A stretch of DNA of 64,000 nucleotides from Bacillus sp. B-jedd (lineage in GTDB: Bacteria > Bacillota > Bacilli > Bacillales > Cytobacillaceae): NCBI RefSeq assembly GCF_000821085.1, contig NZ_CCXR01000001.1, forward strand, positions 3,555,001-3,619,000, in the 5' to 3' direction. The position numbers and the translations under genes are program-made. Every line of letters starts with the position of its first letter. Position 1 is the first letter of the stretch. Of this stretch, positions 9,341 to 17,620 are shown one piece after another. Below the pieces are notes generated by a model. That model ran no database searches. It was given only the letters and a program-made list of their open reading frames with translations, and was not told the DNA's origin.

Positions 9341-10333
9341 TTACTTCTTGAATGAAAAGCATCTAGCTGGATTTTCAACAAAGAATTTATGGATTAGCTT
9401 TTGACCATCAAAGCCTTGGCGGTTAACATCATCAATGAAGCGTGGTACCCATTTTGCAATAATATACTCAAGGCCCAATCCATAATCATAATGCTTATAA
9501 TAGGTTTTTCTTGCGGTATCTCCGCTGACTAATATCTGGTCTTCATAGCCCTTTTTAACAAGTTCCAAAATACATTGAATTCTTGTACTCTCGGGAGCAT
9601 ATTTAATTTTCGCAATTCCATCAAAACTTAAATATGCCCCGGTTTTAGCAATCTGCTCATGGTAATATGGGTCGGGATTTCGATCCATATGGCCAAGACT
9701 TAAATATTGGAGTTTAACATTCTCACTTTTCAGGAGCTCTAGCTGCTCCAAGCCCATTGTTCCGGCCTCTGTATGTGAATGGACCGGCGCTTTTGTTTCA
9801 TGATGTGCTCTCGCAACAGCACGAAGGGTTTTTTCTTCTAAAGGGCTAATCCGGTTATAGCCTGTACCGAATTTTACTTGTCCCGCTTTAAAAGGAGTCC
9901 CTTCAAGCCCCTCTTCGACTTCGCGGATCACAAACTCAGCAAGCTTATTAATAGGCGTCTTGTCGATCCATTCTGCATAGGTCTCAAAATCACCGATAAT
10001 TGGCTTAAGCTCTTCCTTTATTCGCGCATCCCATAAAAAACTTTTATTAAAACCCGCTGTCCCAATAATTTGAATTCCTGTTTCATCAGATATCTCTTTT
10101 ACAGCTTGTACATCACGTCCATAATCAATAGCTGTTGCATCAACAATCGTTTTTCCTCCGTGCCGCTTAAAATCTCCTACATCCATTTTGGATTTCTCTT
10201 TGTCGTCGAGTAATAAATCATCTTCTCCGCGCTGAACCCAATAGTCCGGCCTGCATACAATATGTTCATGTGAATACGTAAATCCTAATTCCTCTGGTTG
10301 AATGTCACTCTTTAATGTGCGAATAAAACTCAT
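9341..10333 (-). CDS. Phosphotriesterase-family protein, likely sugar-lactone phosphate lactonase
   Basis: This 330-residue amidohydrolase-fold protein belongs to the phosphotriesterase family: H22 and H24 in YSHEHI, a probable bridging lysine in QVKFGTGYN near 157, histidines in APVHSHTEAGT and LSLGHMDRNPD, and the catalytic aspartate in VSGDTAR. From memory, members of this COG1735 branch next to ascorbate-type PTS genes were shown to hydrolyse pentonolactone 5-phosphates. That activity fits here: a PTS would deliver a phosphorylated lactone in the cytoplasm. The gene is separated from the IIC gene by a hairpin that may reduce its expression. Confidence 0.82.
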   Translation of the reverse strand: MSFIRTLKSDIQPEELGFTYSHEHIVCRPDYWVQRGEDDLLLDDKEKSKMDVGDFKRHGGKTIVDATAIDYGRDVQAVKEISDETGIQIIGTAGFNKSFLWDARIKEELKPIIGDFETYAEWIDKTPINKLAEFVIREVEEGLEGTPFKAGQVKFGTGYNRISPLEEKTLRAVARAHHETKAPVHSHTEAGTMGLEQLELLKSENVKLQYLSLGHMDRNPDPYYHEQIAKTGAYLSFDGIAKIKYAPESTRIQCILELVKKGYEDQILVSGDTARKTYYKHYDYGLGLEYIIAKWVPRFIDDVNRQGFDGQKLIHKFFVENPARCFSFKK

Positions 10334-10396
10334 CTGTTTCCCTCCTGCTTCTTATTAGAAAAAGATCGAAGACAGTGTAATAATAATTTTGATAAA

Positions 10397-10426
10397 AAAA
10401 CCGACATGCTTATACATGCCGGTTTT
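10397..10426 (-). terminator. Hairpin between IIC and lactonase genes
   Basis: AAACCGGCATG and CATGTCGGTTT (minus strand) flank a 6-base loop and are followed by TTTTATCAAAA. It lies inside the operon, so it probably acts as a partial terminator or as an mRNA 3' stabiliser that sets transporter and enzyme levels apart. Confidence 0.65.
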
Positions 10427-10433
10427 ATACAGT

Positions 10434-11729
10434 TTAGAATAAGAGTTTCGCGATTGCCTTTACAATTGGTCCGAGTACAAACATATCAGAGTCTGCAGCC
10501 CACATTGCTGTATCAGGAATCGTAGAATCCAGTAGGAACTTAACTGTTAGATATTGTCCCCACGCAACCACTGTTGCTGTTACAAAACCGCCGATAAGCG
10601 CTCCACGGACTCCTCCAGTAGCATTACCGAATACTCCAGCAGTTGCCCCATGGAAGAAAAGTACAATCATGGTTGGTACAAATACATATGCTACGGTGTT
10701 ACCCAAAACCACCAGCCATATTAACGCTCCCGCAAATGCACCTAAGAATCCAAGAATGACAGCATTTGGTGCAAATGTGAAGACAACTGGACAGTCTAGC
10801 GCCGGTCTTGCCCCAGGAACTAGTTTTGTTGCAATCCCATTAAAGGCTGGCACAATTTCACCAATGAACATTTTAACCCCAAGCAATACAACCGCTATAC
10901 CACCGGCAAATGTTAATGATTGAATAATAGAATAGATGATAAAGTTTTGATCGCCTGATTGCGCAATCAGCTCTTTAGCCCCAGGAGTCCCTTTTCCCAT
11001 TAAAATAACAGCACCTACGAAGAATAAAATCCCCATTGTTAAAGCTGTAATGACATTCGAATCCCTTAAAAATTCAAGTCCTTTTGGCAGTTTGATTTTT
11101 TCTGAATCATTTTCTTTGTTGCCAAGTACTTTTCCAAGTAAAGCTGCCAACAATGCTACCACTGCAGAAGTATGACCTAGGGCAATATTGTCATTACCTG
11201 TTACCTTACGCATAAATGGTTGGACAACTGCAGGTTGGAATGTCCAATATAACCCCATAAAGATAGAAAGGAAGAATACTAATTTTCCAAATGAAACATT
11301 CCCTACTGCATCAACAACAATTCCCGCAAATATCATGGTCGTCCAGAACATCATGTGGCCTGTTAGATAGATATATTTGAACTTGGTAAAACGTGCAAGT
11401 AATACGTTAATAATAAATCCAATAAACATTGCAAGGGTTACAGCTGATCCGTATTTTGAATTAAAAGCTTCTTGCCCTAAAAATTTCCCTAACGAACTTA
11501 CTTCCAGTCCGAATACCTCTTTCCACATCGGTTCGAATACAGTTAAGGCTCCGACAATAACACCAGCACCGACATTGATAATTAGGAATCCAATCATCGC
11601 TTTAAACGTTCCACTAATCGTTTGACTAGCAGATTTTTTCTGTAGAAGTAAACCCAGTAAAACAATAGAACCCAATAAAATTGCTGGTACACCAAATATA
11701 TTGGTTGCGATCCATTGAATTGCGTTCAT
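10434..11729 (-). CDS. PTS ascorbate-type transporter subunit IIC
   Basis: This 431-residue membrane protein has about 10-11 hydrophobic segments and matches the UlaA/SgaT IIC family: IFGVPAILLGSIVLLGLLLQ at the N-terminus, INVGAGVIVGAL near 50, GHTSAVVALLAALLG near 185 and a C-terminal HGATAGVFGNATGGVRGALI stretch. Such permeases carry L-ascorbate and related acidic sugars and hand them to IIB for phosphorylation during import. It is 27 bp downstream of the IIB gene. The substrate cannot be deduced; the downstream lactonase and aldolase favour an aldonate or its lactone. Confidence 0.87.
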   Translation of the reverse strand: MNAIQWIATNIFGVPAILLGSIVLLGLLLQKKSASQTISGTFKAMIGFLIINVGAGVIVGALTVFEPMWKEVFGLEVSSLGKFLGQEAFNSKYGSAVTLAMFIGFIINVLLARFTKFKYIYLTGHMMFWTTMIFAGIVVDAVGNVSFGKLVFFLSIFMGLYWTFQPAVVQPFMRKVTGNDNIALGHTSAVVALLAALLGKVLGNKENDSEKIKLPKGLEFLRDSNVITALTMGILFFVGAVILMGKGTPGAKELIAQSGDQNFIIYSIIQSLTFAGGIAVVLLGVKMFIGEIVPAFNGIATKLVPGARPALDCPVVFTFAPNAVILGFLGAFAGALIWLVVLGNTVAYVFVPTMIVLFFHGATAGVFGNATGGVRGALIGGFVTATVVAWGQYLTVKFLLDSTIPDTAMWAADSDMFVLGPIVKAIAKLLF

Positions 11730-11756
11730 TCTTCATTCCCCCAATTTTAGACTTAT

Positions 11757-12020
11757 TTATAAATTTCCTTGTAGTGCTGTTTTGATTTCATTCAAATCAA
11801 AATAGTTATTGACAATAATAATTTTAGAAGGATGGCCTTCTAATGATTGTGCTAACTCATTACTTGTAATAATGTAATCCGGTCTTTCACTGGAAGCACT
11901 TGAAACATCCGTATTTTCTACATCTGCTTGGACTCCTAAATCACGCAGCACTGTTTCAACATTTATTCGCAGAATTAAACTAGTTCCTTGGCCTAAGCCA
12001 CAAACACATAATATTTTCAC
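11757..12020 (-). CDS. PTS subunit IIB, ascorbate type
   Basis: This 87-residue soluble IIB has KILCVCGLGQGTSLIL, where the second cysteine is the expected phospho-acceptor, followed by an alpha/beta fold with DYIITSNELAQSLEG. It passes phosphate from IIA to the incoming sugar. I start at the GTG at 12020, seven bases behind GGAGGG; the longer TTG-start reading would place the ribosome site inside the gene. Its start is one base past the IIA stop, so the two are coupled. Confidence 0.85.
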   Translation of the reverse strand: MKILCVCGLGQGTSLILRINVETVLRDLGVQADVENTDVSSASSERPDYIITSNELAQSLEGHPSKIIIVNNYFDLNEIKTALQGNL

Positions 12021-12021
12021 T

Positions 12022-12459
12022 TTACATCCCTCCAATAATTGATTTTATTTGTTGGTAACTTGTAGCTTCTTCTAATTTTTTTACATTAGATTGATCATTT
12101 AGAAGACTGATTAGCTTTTGTAATATTTGAAGATGTTCATCGCTTGATGATGCACCTAATGCAAATACAAATTTAACCGGATCATTCAACTGACTTCCAA
12201 ATGTAACGGGCTCCTTTAGTCTGATAAGTGATACAGATGCTTCATTAACTCCGTCTTCCGGCCTGGCATGCGGCAAGGCAATGCTGGGTGCAAGCACAAA
12301 ATAAGGTCCATTTTTCTTATATGATTGAATCATCGCCTCGACATATGATTCATCTACAGCGTTTTCATTTACAAGCAGATTGCCCGCCAGCTTGATGGTC
12401 TCTTCTGGCGAATAAGCCTCCACATCAAGTGCAACTAGGCGTTCCTCTAAAAATTTCAT
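12022..12459 (-). CDS. PTS subunit IIA, mannitol/fructose type
   Basis: This 145-residue protein is an EIIA of the mannitol-fructose fold with phospho-histidine H64 in ALPHARPEDGV. Flanking blocks YSPEETIKLAGNLLVN and VKFVFALGASSSDEHLQIL are typical. It accepts phosphate from HPr and passes it to the neighbouring IIB. It follows the regulator gene by 27 bp. The regulator ends in a second IIA-like domain, so the locus encodes two of these modules. Confidence 0.87.
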   Translation of the reverse strand: MKFLEERLVALDVEAYSPEETIKLAGNLLVNENAVDESYVEAMIQSYKKNGPYFVLAPSIALPHARPEDGVNEASVSLIRLKEPVTFGSQLNDPVKFVFALGASSSDEHLQILQKLISLLNDQSNVKKLEEATSYQQIKSIIGGM

Positions 12460-12486
12460 GAAATAATTCTCCTTTATATGTTTCGA

Positions 12487-14616
12487 TTAACTGGAATACG
12501 CTTCAATTGTTTTTAAAATGGCTTCAATTGACTTTGCTCGAACCATTTTTTGAACATTCCCTGGCTCGGAAAACATCGTTGTAAGCTGAGATAATGCTTT
12601 TAAATGTGTTTCTCCATCAATTGCAGCTAACACAATGAGAAGATTTACTTCATGTCTATCGGATTCTGAAAAGCGAACTCCTTCTTCCAAACAAAGTAAA
12701 CTCATTCCGATTTTATTTACGCCATTCTCTGGTTTTGCATGAGGTATGGCTACCTTTGGAGCGACGATGATATAAGGCCCTAATCGAATAATGGTGTTGA
12801 TCATCGATTGAATATATTCCTCGGTGATATTTCCTTTTTCAAGTAATGGCCTGGCTCCTATCCGGATAGCCTCTTTCCAATCCCCAACATTCTTCTTTAG
12901 TTGTATATATTCTCCTGTAAGCAATTGATGCAAGGATGGTTTTATTGATAAATCAACCTTTAATTGTTGCTTTGAAAAATATCTTCTTACTTCCTTTTCT
13001 AGACCCTCTGTATTGGTGACCAAGGCATGTTTTTTTATGATTTCTAGTAATCCTTCGACAGATGTAGATTTTTCAATCACATTTGTTCCAAACAAAGCGT
13101 TGACATTTTTTAAGAGGCCTTCCTTTTCTGCTTCCGTAAGAATAGGACTTACCACAAAGACAGGTACTTCTTTTTTTGTAACTGGGGTAGTAGAGATAAC
13201 AAAGTCAACATCATAATCACTTGTCTCGTACTTTCTCAGTGATACACTTCCAACAATATCTATTGTAGAAAAAAGCCCTTCTAACTGATGTTCAAGGAGT
13301 TTAGACGTTCCGACGCCACTTGCACAGACGATGAGCATTTTTTTCCGGATAGCGGGAGTTACACCGGTTCTTCTCATCCAGCCGCCGAAATGCATGGCAA
13401 TTAAGGCAATTTCATTGTCATTAACCGTTTTTCCAATTGCATTTTCTAAATGGTGAATCACTTTCTTTGTTAACAAAAATATATCGGGATACTTATCTTT
13501 CATTAATTCAGCCACTTGATTTTCCACTTCAAGTCCGTACTTGATTCGGTAATACGATGGCTTCATATGCAAAAGTAAATTTTTTTCAAGCAAATCTCTT
13601 TCCTTCAAAAAAACACAAGCGTATTTCTGAAAATCCGTTACCATCTTAGAAACAACTTCTGTTAATAAATATGTTTCAGAAGTCCTGCTTTCCTGCAGCA
13701 GCCTTTGAGATGACTGAACTTTAGAACTTAATAAATGTTTAGTAATATATAACACTTCATCATACGGAAAGTTTATATGAAAAACATCTGACAGTTTTCC
13801 AGCAATTTTGCATGCAGCTTTATATTCTTTCGTCTCGGTCAATACCTCTTTTTCTACATCATCAATCCGAATTGCTTTTCCCTGCATCAATCGTTTCCCA
13901 AAGAGTATGAATCGAAAGGTTAAACTATGAAAAAAGTCATCCGTAAAATGGACATCCAAATCGGTTTCACTTTCCGCAATAATTTCCTTAACCGCTTTCA
14001 ATTCATCCAATTCAAAAAGGTTTATTCTATTATTCAAATTAAACTCGGCAAGGTTCAGTATAGTTGGGATTTTGGACAGAAGCGTTTCCCAGCCCCCATT
14101 CGGAAGTACGTTCGAAAGATAATAAACAATTGCTTTCCGCTTATCATCTTCTTCCCCCACTACCCGATAACCCGACTTACGTTCAAACTCGAGTGTTAAA
14201 TGAAATCGCTCAATCTCTTCTTTTAATAATTTTAGATCTTCAATTGTAGTATTCCGGCTGACTCGTAATTTTTCAGATAAGTCCTCTAAAAACAAGGGAA
14301 AATCTCTTCCTAGTAAGTAGAGGGCTAACCAGCCTTTTCTTTCTTTTGCAGAGTATTCATAGTGCCAAGCCTTAAGCAGATTAATCTTTCCTGGTATAAG
14401 ATTGGCAGCTTCAGGATTCAGGCTGAATCCTGCCCCTCTCACCTGATTTACCTGTGCAAGGTTGTTATCCTTTAGCCAGCCATTTATCTTTTCGATGTCA
14501 TAATAAACTGTACGCCTGGAAATCATAAATTTTTCCATTATTTCTCTTACCGGCACAATTGATTCCGCATTAACTAAGTGGGATAGTATAGCAGTACTAC
14601 GACGATCCAAAGACAT
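12487..14616 (-). CDS. PRD-containing PTS-controlled transcription activator (MtlR/LicR type)
   Basis: About 709 residues. In order: an N-terminal DeoR/HTH_11 helix-turn-helix (RRSTAILSHLVNAESIVPVR), a second Mga-like HTH (LSEKLRVSRNTTIEDLK), two PRD domains each with conserved histidines, a IIB-like domain (MLIVCASGVGTSKLLEHQL) and a C-terminal IIA-like domain with IPHAKPENGV. Such proteins activate their operon when the sugar is imported and HPr/EIIB phosphorylation changes. I start at the ATG at 14616, seven bases behind AAGGAGGT; the longer frame adds 22 residues without a ribosome site. It is the first gene of the operon and probably controls it. Confidence 0.87.
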   Translation of the reverse strand: MSLDRRSTAILSHLVNAESIVPVREIMEKFMISRRTVYYDIEKINGWLKDNNLAQVNQVRGAGFSLNPEAANLIPGKINLLKAWHYEYSAKERKGWLALYLLGRDFPLFLEDLSEKLRVSRNTTIEDLKLLKEEIERFHLTLEFERKSGYRVVGEEDDKRKAIVYYLSNVLPNGGWETLLSKIPTILNLAEFNLNNRINLFELDELKAVKEIIAESETDLDVHFTDDFFHSLTFRFILFGKRLMQGKAIRIDDVEKEVLTETKEYKAACKIAGKLSDVFHINFPYDEVLYITKHLLSSKVQSSQRLLQESRTSETYLLTEVVSKMVTDFQKYACVFLKERDLLEKNLLLHMKPSYYRIKYGLEVENQVAELMKDKYPDIFLLTKKVIHHLENAIGKTVNDNEIALIAMHFGGWMRRTGVTPAIRKKMLIVCASGVGTSKLLEHQLEGLFSTIDIVGSVSLRKYETSDYDVDFVISTTPVTKKEVPVFVVSPILTEAEKEGLLKNVNALFGTNVIEKSTSVEGLLEIIKKHALVTNTEGLEKEVRRYFSKQQLKVDLSIKPSLHQLLTGEYIQLKKNVGDWKEAIRIGARPLLEKGNITEEYIQSMINTIIRLGPYIIVAPKVAIPHAKPENGVNKIGMSLLCLEEGVRFSESDRHEVNLLIVLAAIDGETHLKALSQLTTMFSEPGNVQKMVRAKSIEAILKTIEAYSS

Positions 14617-14882
14617 CCGCGGCACCTCCTTTACACCAAAAAGTATGTGAAAGAGAAAGCTGTAATAAAAGGCTTTTATCACCTTACTTCTACTATAGTT
14701 CCTGCATCTGTTAAAGTGTAGACCAAAAGATGTGCAAACACTTTGTGCAAAAATGGACAGTATATTTTAAATATTGAGTCTCTTACAGACATCACCCCGT
14801 TCCCTTGGTTACGGCCAAGGGAATTATCCATGTCTTGTAATTATAAAAGCAGCCTCACGAGTTTACTGTATATAAGACAAAC

Positions 14883-14990
14883 AACTTGTAACAACGGATT
14901 CTCCTACAGGTTTTGATGCCATTGCAGTAAATGAAATTATTTTTGCCTTTAGAGGAACTAAAGGTGCGTGCTGTGCACAATCCAAGTCGT
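14883..14990 (+). pseudogene. Lipase-like gene fragment
   Basis: A short frame reads LVTTDSPTGFDAIAVNEI then IFAFRGTKGA before a stop. It resembles the block before the nucleophile elbow in bacterial class 3-like lipases, where a G-F-x-A-x-A strand precedes a Y/F-R-G-T loop. No start or catalytic GxSxG remains. The rest of the 14617-15200 gap holds operon promoters; no other gene is visible. Confidence 0.35.
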
Positions 14991-15131
14991 AATCTTCTTC
15001 AGAAAAGAAATATAACGAGGAAAAAAAAAAACCTGAAAAGCCTAATAATGGACGAAAGCAATTCCGCTCCCTTTTAGCAGGAGGTCAGGAAAGGTTCTCT
15101 TTGTATCTAATAAGGAATAGTTTTTCGAAAA

Positions 15132-15158
15132 TGAAACTTTCCATAAATTTTGACAGTA
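15132..15158 (+). promoter_or_regulatory. Possible sigma-W type promoter of the PspA-like operon
   Basis: TGAAAC at 15132-15137 is an exact sigma-W -35 box, and AGTATA stands 17 bases later where CGTA is expected after 16. The B. subtilis pspA-ydjGHI operon is a sigma-W target, so context agrees, but the -10 box is imperfect. A TTGACA immediately next to TATAAT in the same stretch has no room for a sigma-A spacer. Confidence 0.4.
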
Positions 15159-15200
15159 TAATGGTAGTGTTGGTTCGTTTATTGGGAGGAGCTGAGGGCT

Positions 15201-15620
15201 GTGAGCATTTTTTCGAGGATCAAGGATATTATGGATGGCAAAATTGATGCTTTGGATGGAACCGAGGATTTGGAGAAAATGGTTGAGGATAATTTACGTG
15301 ATCTAAATAGGGATTTAGGGAAGGTAAAAGCGGAAGTGGCATCCGTATTGGCAGATGAGCAGCGCTTGAAGCGGGAACTGAATGAATGCGAAGAAAATAT
15401 TGAGAAAATGGAACGATACTCCATTAGGGCTCAAGATGAGGGCAATGAAGGAGATGTAAGAACGTTTCAAGAAAAAAAGGCGGTTATGGCGGAAAAATTA
15501 TCTGAGCTGCAAGCAGCCGTTCAGTGGGCTTCATCAAAATCCGAGCAGTTAAAACCGATTCTTGATCAACTCATTGCTGATATCAGTGAATTGGAGTCTA
15601 TTAAAAGAGACGGTTTTTGA
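15201..15620 (+). CDS. Short PspA/IM30-like coiled-coil protein
   Basis: This 139-residue protein begins like PspA (SIFSRIKDIMDGKIDAL, an amphipathic membrane-sensing helix) and continues as a charged coiled coil through residue 130. B. subtilis PspA (ydjF) is about 227 residues, so roughly the last 80 are missing; the sequence after the stop does not continue the family in another frame. The GTG at 15201 follows GGGAGGAG. PspA proteins form scaffolds on stressed membranes. Its place at the head of a ydjGHI-like cluster supports this identity. Loss of the C-terminal helices should affect polymer assembly. Confidence 0.72.
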   Translation: MSIFSRIKDIMDGKIDALDGTEDLEKMVEDNLRDLNRDLGKVKAEVASVLADEQRLKRELNECEENIEKMERYSIRAQDEGNEGDVRTFQEKKAVMAEKLSELQAAVQWASSKSEQLKPILDQLIADISELESIKRDGF

Positions 15621-15662
15621 CCATTACCATACATATATTTGATACAAAGGGGGGAATTGAGC

Positions 15663-16691
15663 GTGATTCTTCATTATAAATGCTCTGGCTGTGGGAGTGA
15701 TATGGGGTTTGATACTGAATCAGGCAACCTGAGCTGCCAAAGCTGCGGCAGACATGACACGATTGAAAATTATCCGGAAGATCTGGTGACAACAAGATTT
15801 TCAGTGGATGAGGCAAGTGAATACCATTGTGAAAATTGTGGAGCTGTGCTTATTACAACTGTTGAGACAGCGGCAACAAGCTGCAGTTATTGCGGAGCTG
15901 CTGTCGTCATTGCCGATCGCCTATCAGGCCAGCTTGCACCTGCAAAAGTCATACCTTTTACGATTAGCAAGGAAGAAGCAATGGCAGCATTTCAAAAATG
16001 GTGCCGAAAAGGATTACTTACCCCTAAAGACTTTATGACAGCAGACAGAATAAAGAGTATTACCGGGATGTATGTGCCTTTTTGGTTGTTCGATTTAAAT
16101 AGTAAAGTGCAGGTAAGTGCAGAATGTACTAAGGTCAGAACCTATACGCAAGGCGATTATATTTATACAGAAACAAAGTACTATGATGCCTTCCGTGATA
16201 TTAATTTGGATTATCTTAAGATTCCTGTTGATGCCTCTGTCAAAATGAATGATGAGTTAATGGATAAATTGGAGCCCTATCCGTATGATCAATTGAAGGA
16301 TTTTCGGACCCCTTATTTGGCAGGGTATATTGCCGAGAAATATAATTTTACGGATGAAGAGCTGTTCCCAAGGGCGAAGGATAAAATCAGTGGCTATGTA
16401 GAGTCCTATATTTCATCTACCTTTTCAGGCTATCATTCCACCCATTATAAATCTAAACATATTGATACGCGGAATGTAGAAAGTAAGTATGTTTTATTGC
16501 CCGTCTGGATGATTAGTTATAATTATAAAAATACAGACTATACATTTGCGATGAATGGGCAGACAGGTAAGGTTGTCGGCAAGCCACCAATCAGCAACGG
16601 TAAAATAGCGGCATGGTTTAGCGGCATCGCCGTGGGAACCTTCTTCTCTTTAAAATGTGTCTCTTTTATGATGGGAGGCGGTTTTTGGTGA
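15663..16691 (+). CDS. ydjG: YdjG-like zinc-ribbon membrane protein
   Basis: About 342 residues. Two zinc ribbons open the protein: CSGCG with CQSCG and then CENCG with CSYCG, within residues 1-85. A long middle region follows (FWLFDLNSKVQVSAECT, VLLPVWMISYNYKNTDYTFAMN), and a hydrophobic C-terminal segment near 310-335. It matches B. subtilis YdjG, reported to form a membrane complex with YdjH and YdjI that brings PspA to the membrane. I start at the GTG at 15663, eight bases behind AAAGGGGGG; the TTG at 15639 precedes that site. The stop overlaps the next start. Confidence 0.82.
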   Translation: MILHYKCSGCGSDMGFDTESGNLSCQSCGRHDTIENYPEDLVTTRFSVDEASEYHCENCGAVLITTVETAATSCSYCGAAVVIADRLSGQLAPAKVIPFTISKEEAMAAFQKWCRKGLLTPKDFMTADRIKSITGMYVPFWLFDLNSKVQVSAECTKVRTYTQGDYIYTETKYYDAFRDINLDYLKIPVDASVKMNDELMDKLEPYPYDQLKDFRTPYLAGYIAEKYNFTDEELFPRAKDKISGYVESYISSTFSGYHSTHYKSKHIDTRNVESKYVLLPVWMISYNYKNTDYTFAMNGQTGKVVGKPPISNGKIAAWFSGIAVGTFFSLKCVSFMMGGGFW

Positions 16692-17569
16692 GAAAAAATC
16701 TTATGCAAAATCGAGGATTTTTTGTTTTACTGATGATGCTGATGATTTTGCCATGGGGAATGTCAACTGCGAACGCGGAGAGCTTTGACCGGAATCATTA
16801 TATATATGACTATGCCGAGTTGTTAACGAAGGATGAGGCCGCGGAACTTCAACAGATCGCTAGTGAACACGGAATAGAGAGCGAGACCGCTTTTATCATC
16901 GTGACCTTAGATGATTCAAACGGGAAGGATATTGTCCAGTATGTCCAGGATTTCTATGACGAGCATGGTCCTGGATACGACCAGCCACATGGAAATACAG
17001 CCATCCTAGCCATTGACATGAGTGAACGTGATGTCTATTTGGCAGGCTTTAAAAAAGCGGAGGAGTATTTGGATGATAGCCGCCTTGACCTCATTCGTGA
17101 GGAAATTACGCCTGATTTATCAGACGGCCAATATTTTGATGCTTTCTCAACATTTATAAATAGTGCCTATGAATATATGGGCATTGAGCCGGATGTCGGA
17201 GACGATAGCTATGCGGATTATGGATTGGTAGGGAGCCCGCAAACGGATGATTTTTATGAATTTGCAGGCCCACCTTCTGAAAATCTATTTTTTCTATGGT
17301 GGTTTCAATTAATCGTTGCACTGATCCTGGCGGGGGTTATTGTTACAATCATGGCCTATGGTGCCGGCGGCAGGGTCACGGTAAATGCACAGACCTATAT
17401 GGATCGTAGCCGTTCAAAAGTAGTGAACCAGTATGATAACTTTGTTAGACAAACCGTAACAAAGCAGAGGAAACCGTCCAATGATGCAAACAAGTTTAGC
17501 GGCGGTGGTGGTGGTGGCGGCGTCACCATGGGCGGCCATTCGCATAGCGGCAGCAGAGGAAAGTTTTAA
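16688..17569 (+). CDS. ydjH: YdjH-like TPM-domain protein
   Basis: About 293 residues with a signal peptide ending near TANAES, then a TPM domain (RNHYIYDYAELLTKDEAAEL, TAFIIVTLDDSNGKDIVQYV, GNTAILAIDMSERDVYLAG). A transmembrane helix follows (LIVALILAGVIVTIMAYGA), then a cytoplasmic tail ending in a glycine run and HSHSGSRGKF. The GTG at 16688 overlaps the previous stop and lies nine bases behind GGAGG. It corresponds to B. subtilis YdjH. The low-complexity glycine tail is typical of TPM proteins. Confidence 0.82.
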   Translation: MRKNLMQNRGFFVLLMMLMILPWGMSTANAESFDRNHYIYDYAELLTKDEAAELQQIASEHGIESETAFIIVTLDDSNGKDIVQYVQDFYDEHGPGYDQPHGNTAILAIDMSERDVYLAGFKKAEEYLDDSRLDLIREEITPDLSDGQYFDAFSTFINSAYEYMGIEPDVGDDSYADYGLVGSPQTDDFYEFAGPPSENLFFLWWFQLIVALILAGVIVTIMAYGAGGRVTVNAQTYMDRSRSKVVNQYDNFVRQTVTKQRKPSNDANKFSGGGGGGGVTMGGHSHSGSRGKF

Positions 17570-17620
17570 GAAAGCCGCGAACATATAGATACAGATAGAA
17601 ATGGAAAGGAGCGGATTGGA

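Noticed and set aside
15150..15162. TTGACA next to TATAAT as a sigma-A promoter
   Set aside because: The two boxes are adjacent with no 16-18 base spacer, so they cannot form one promoter.
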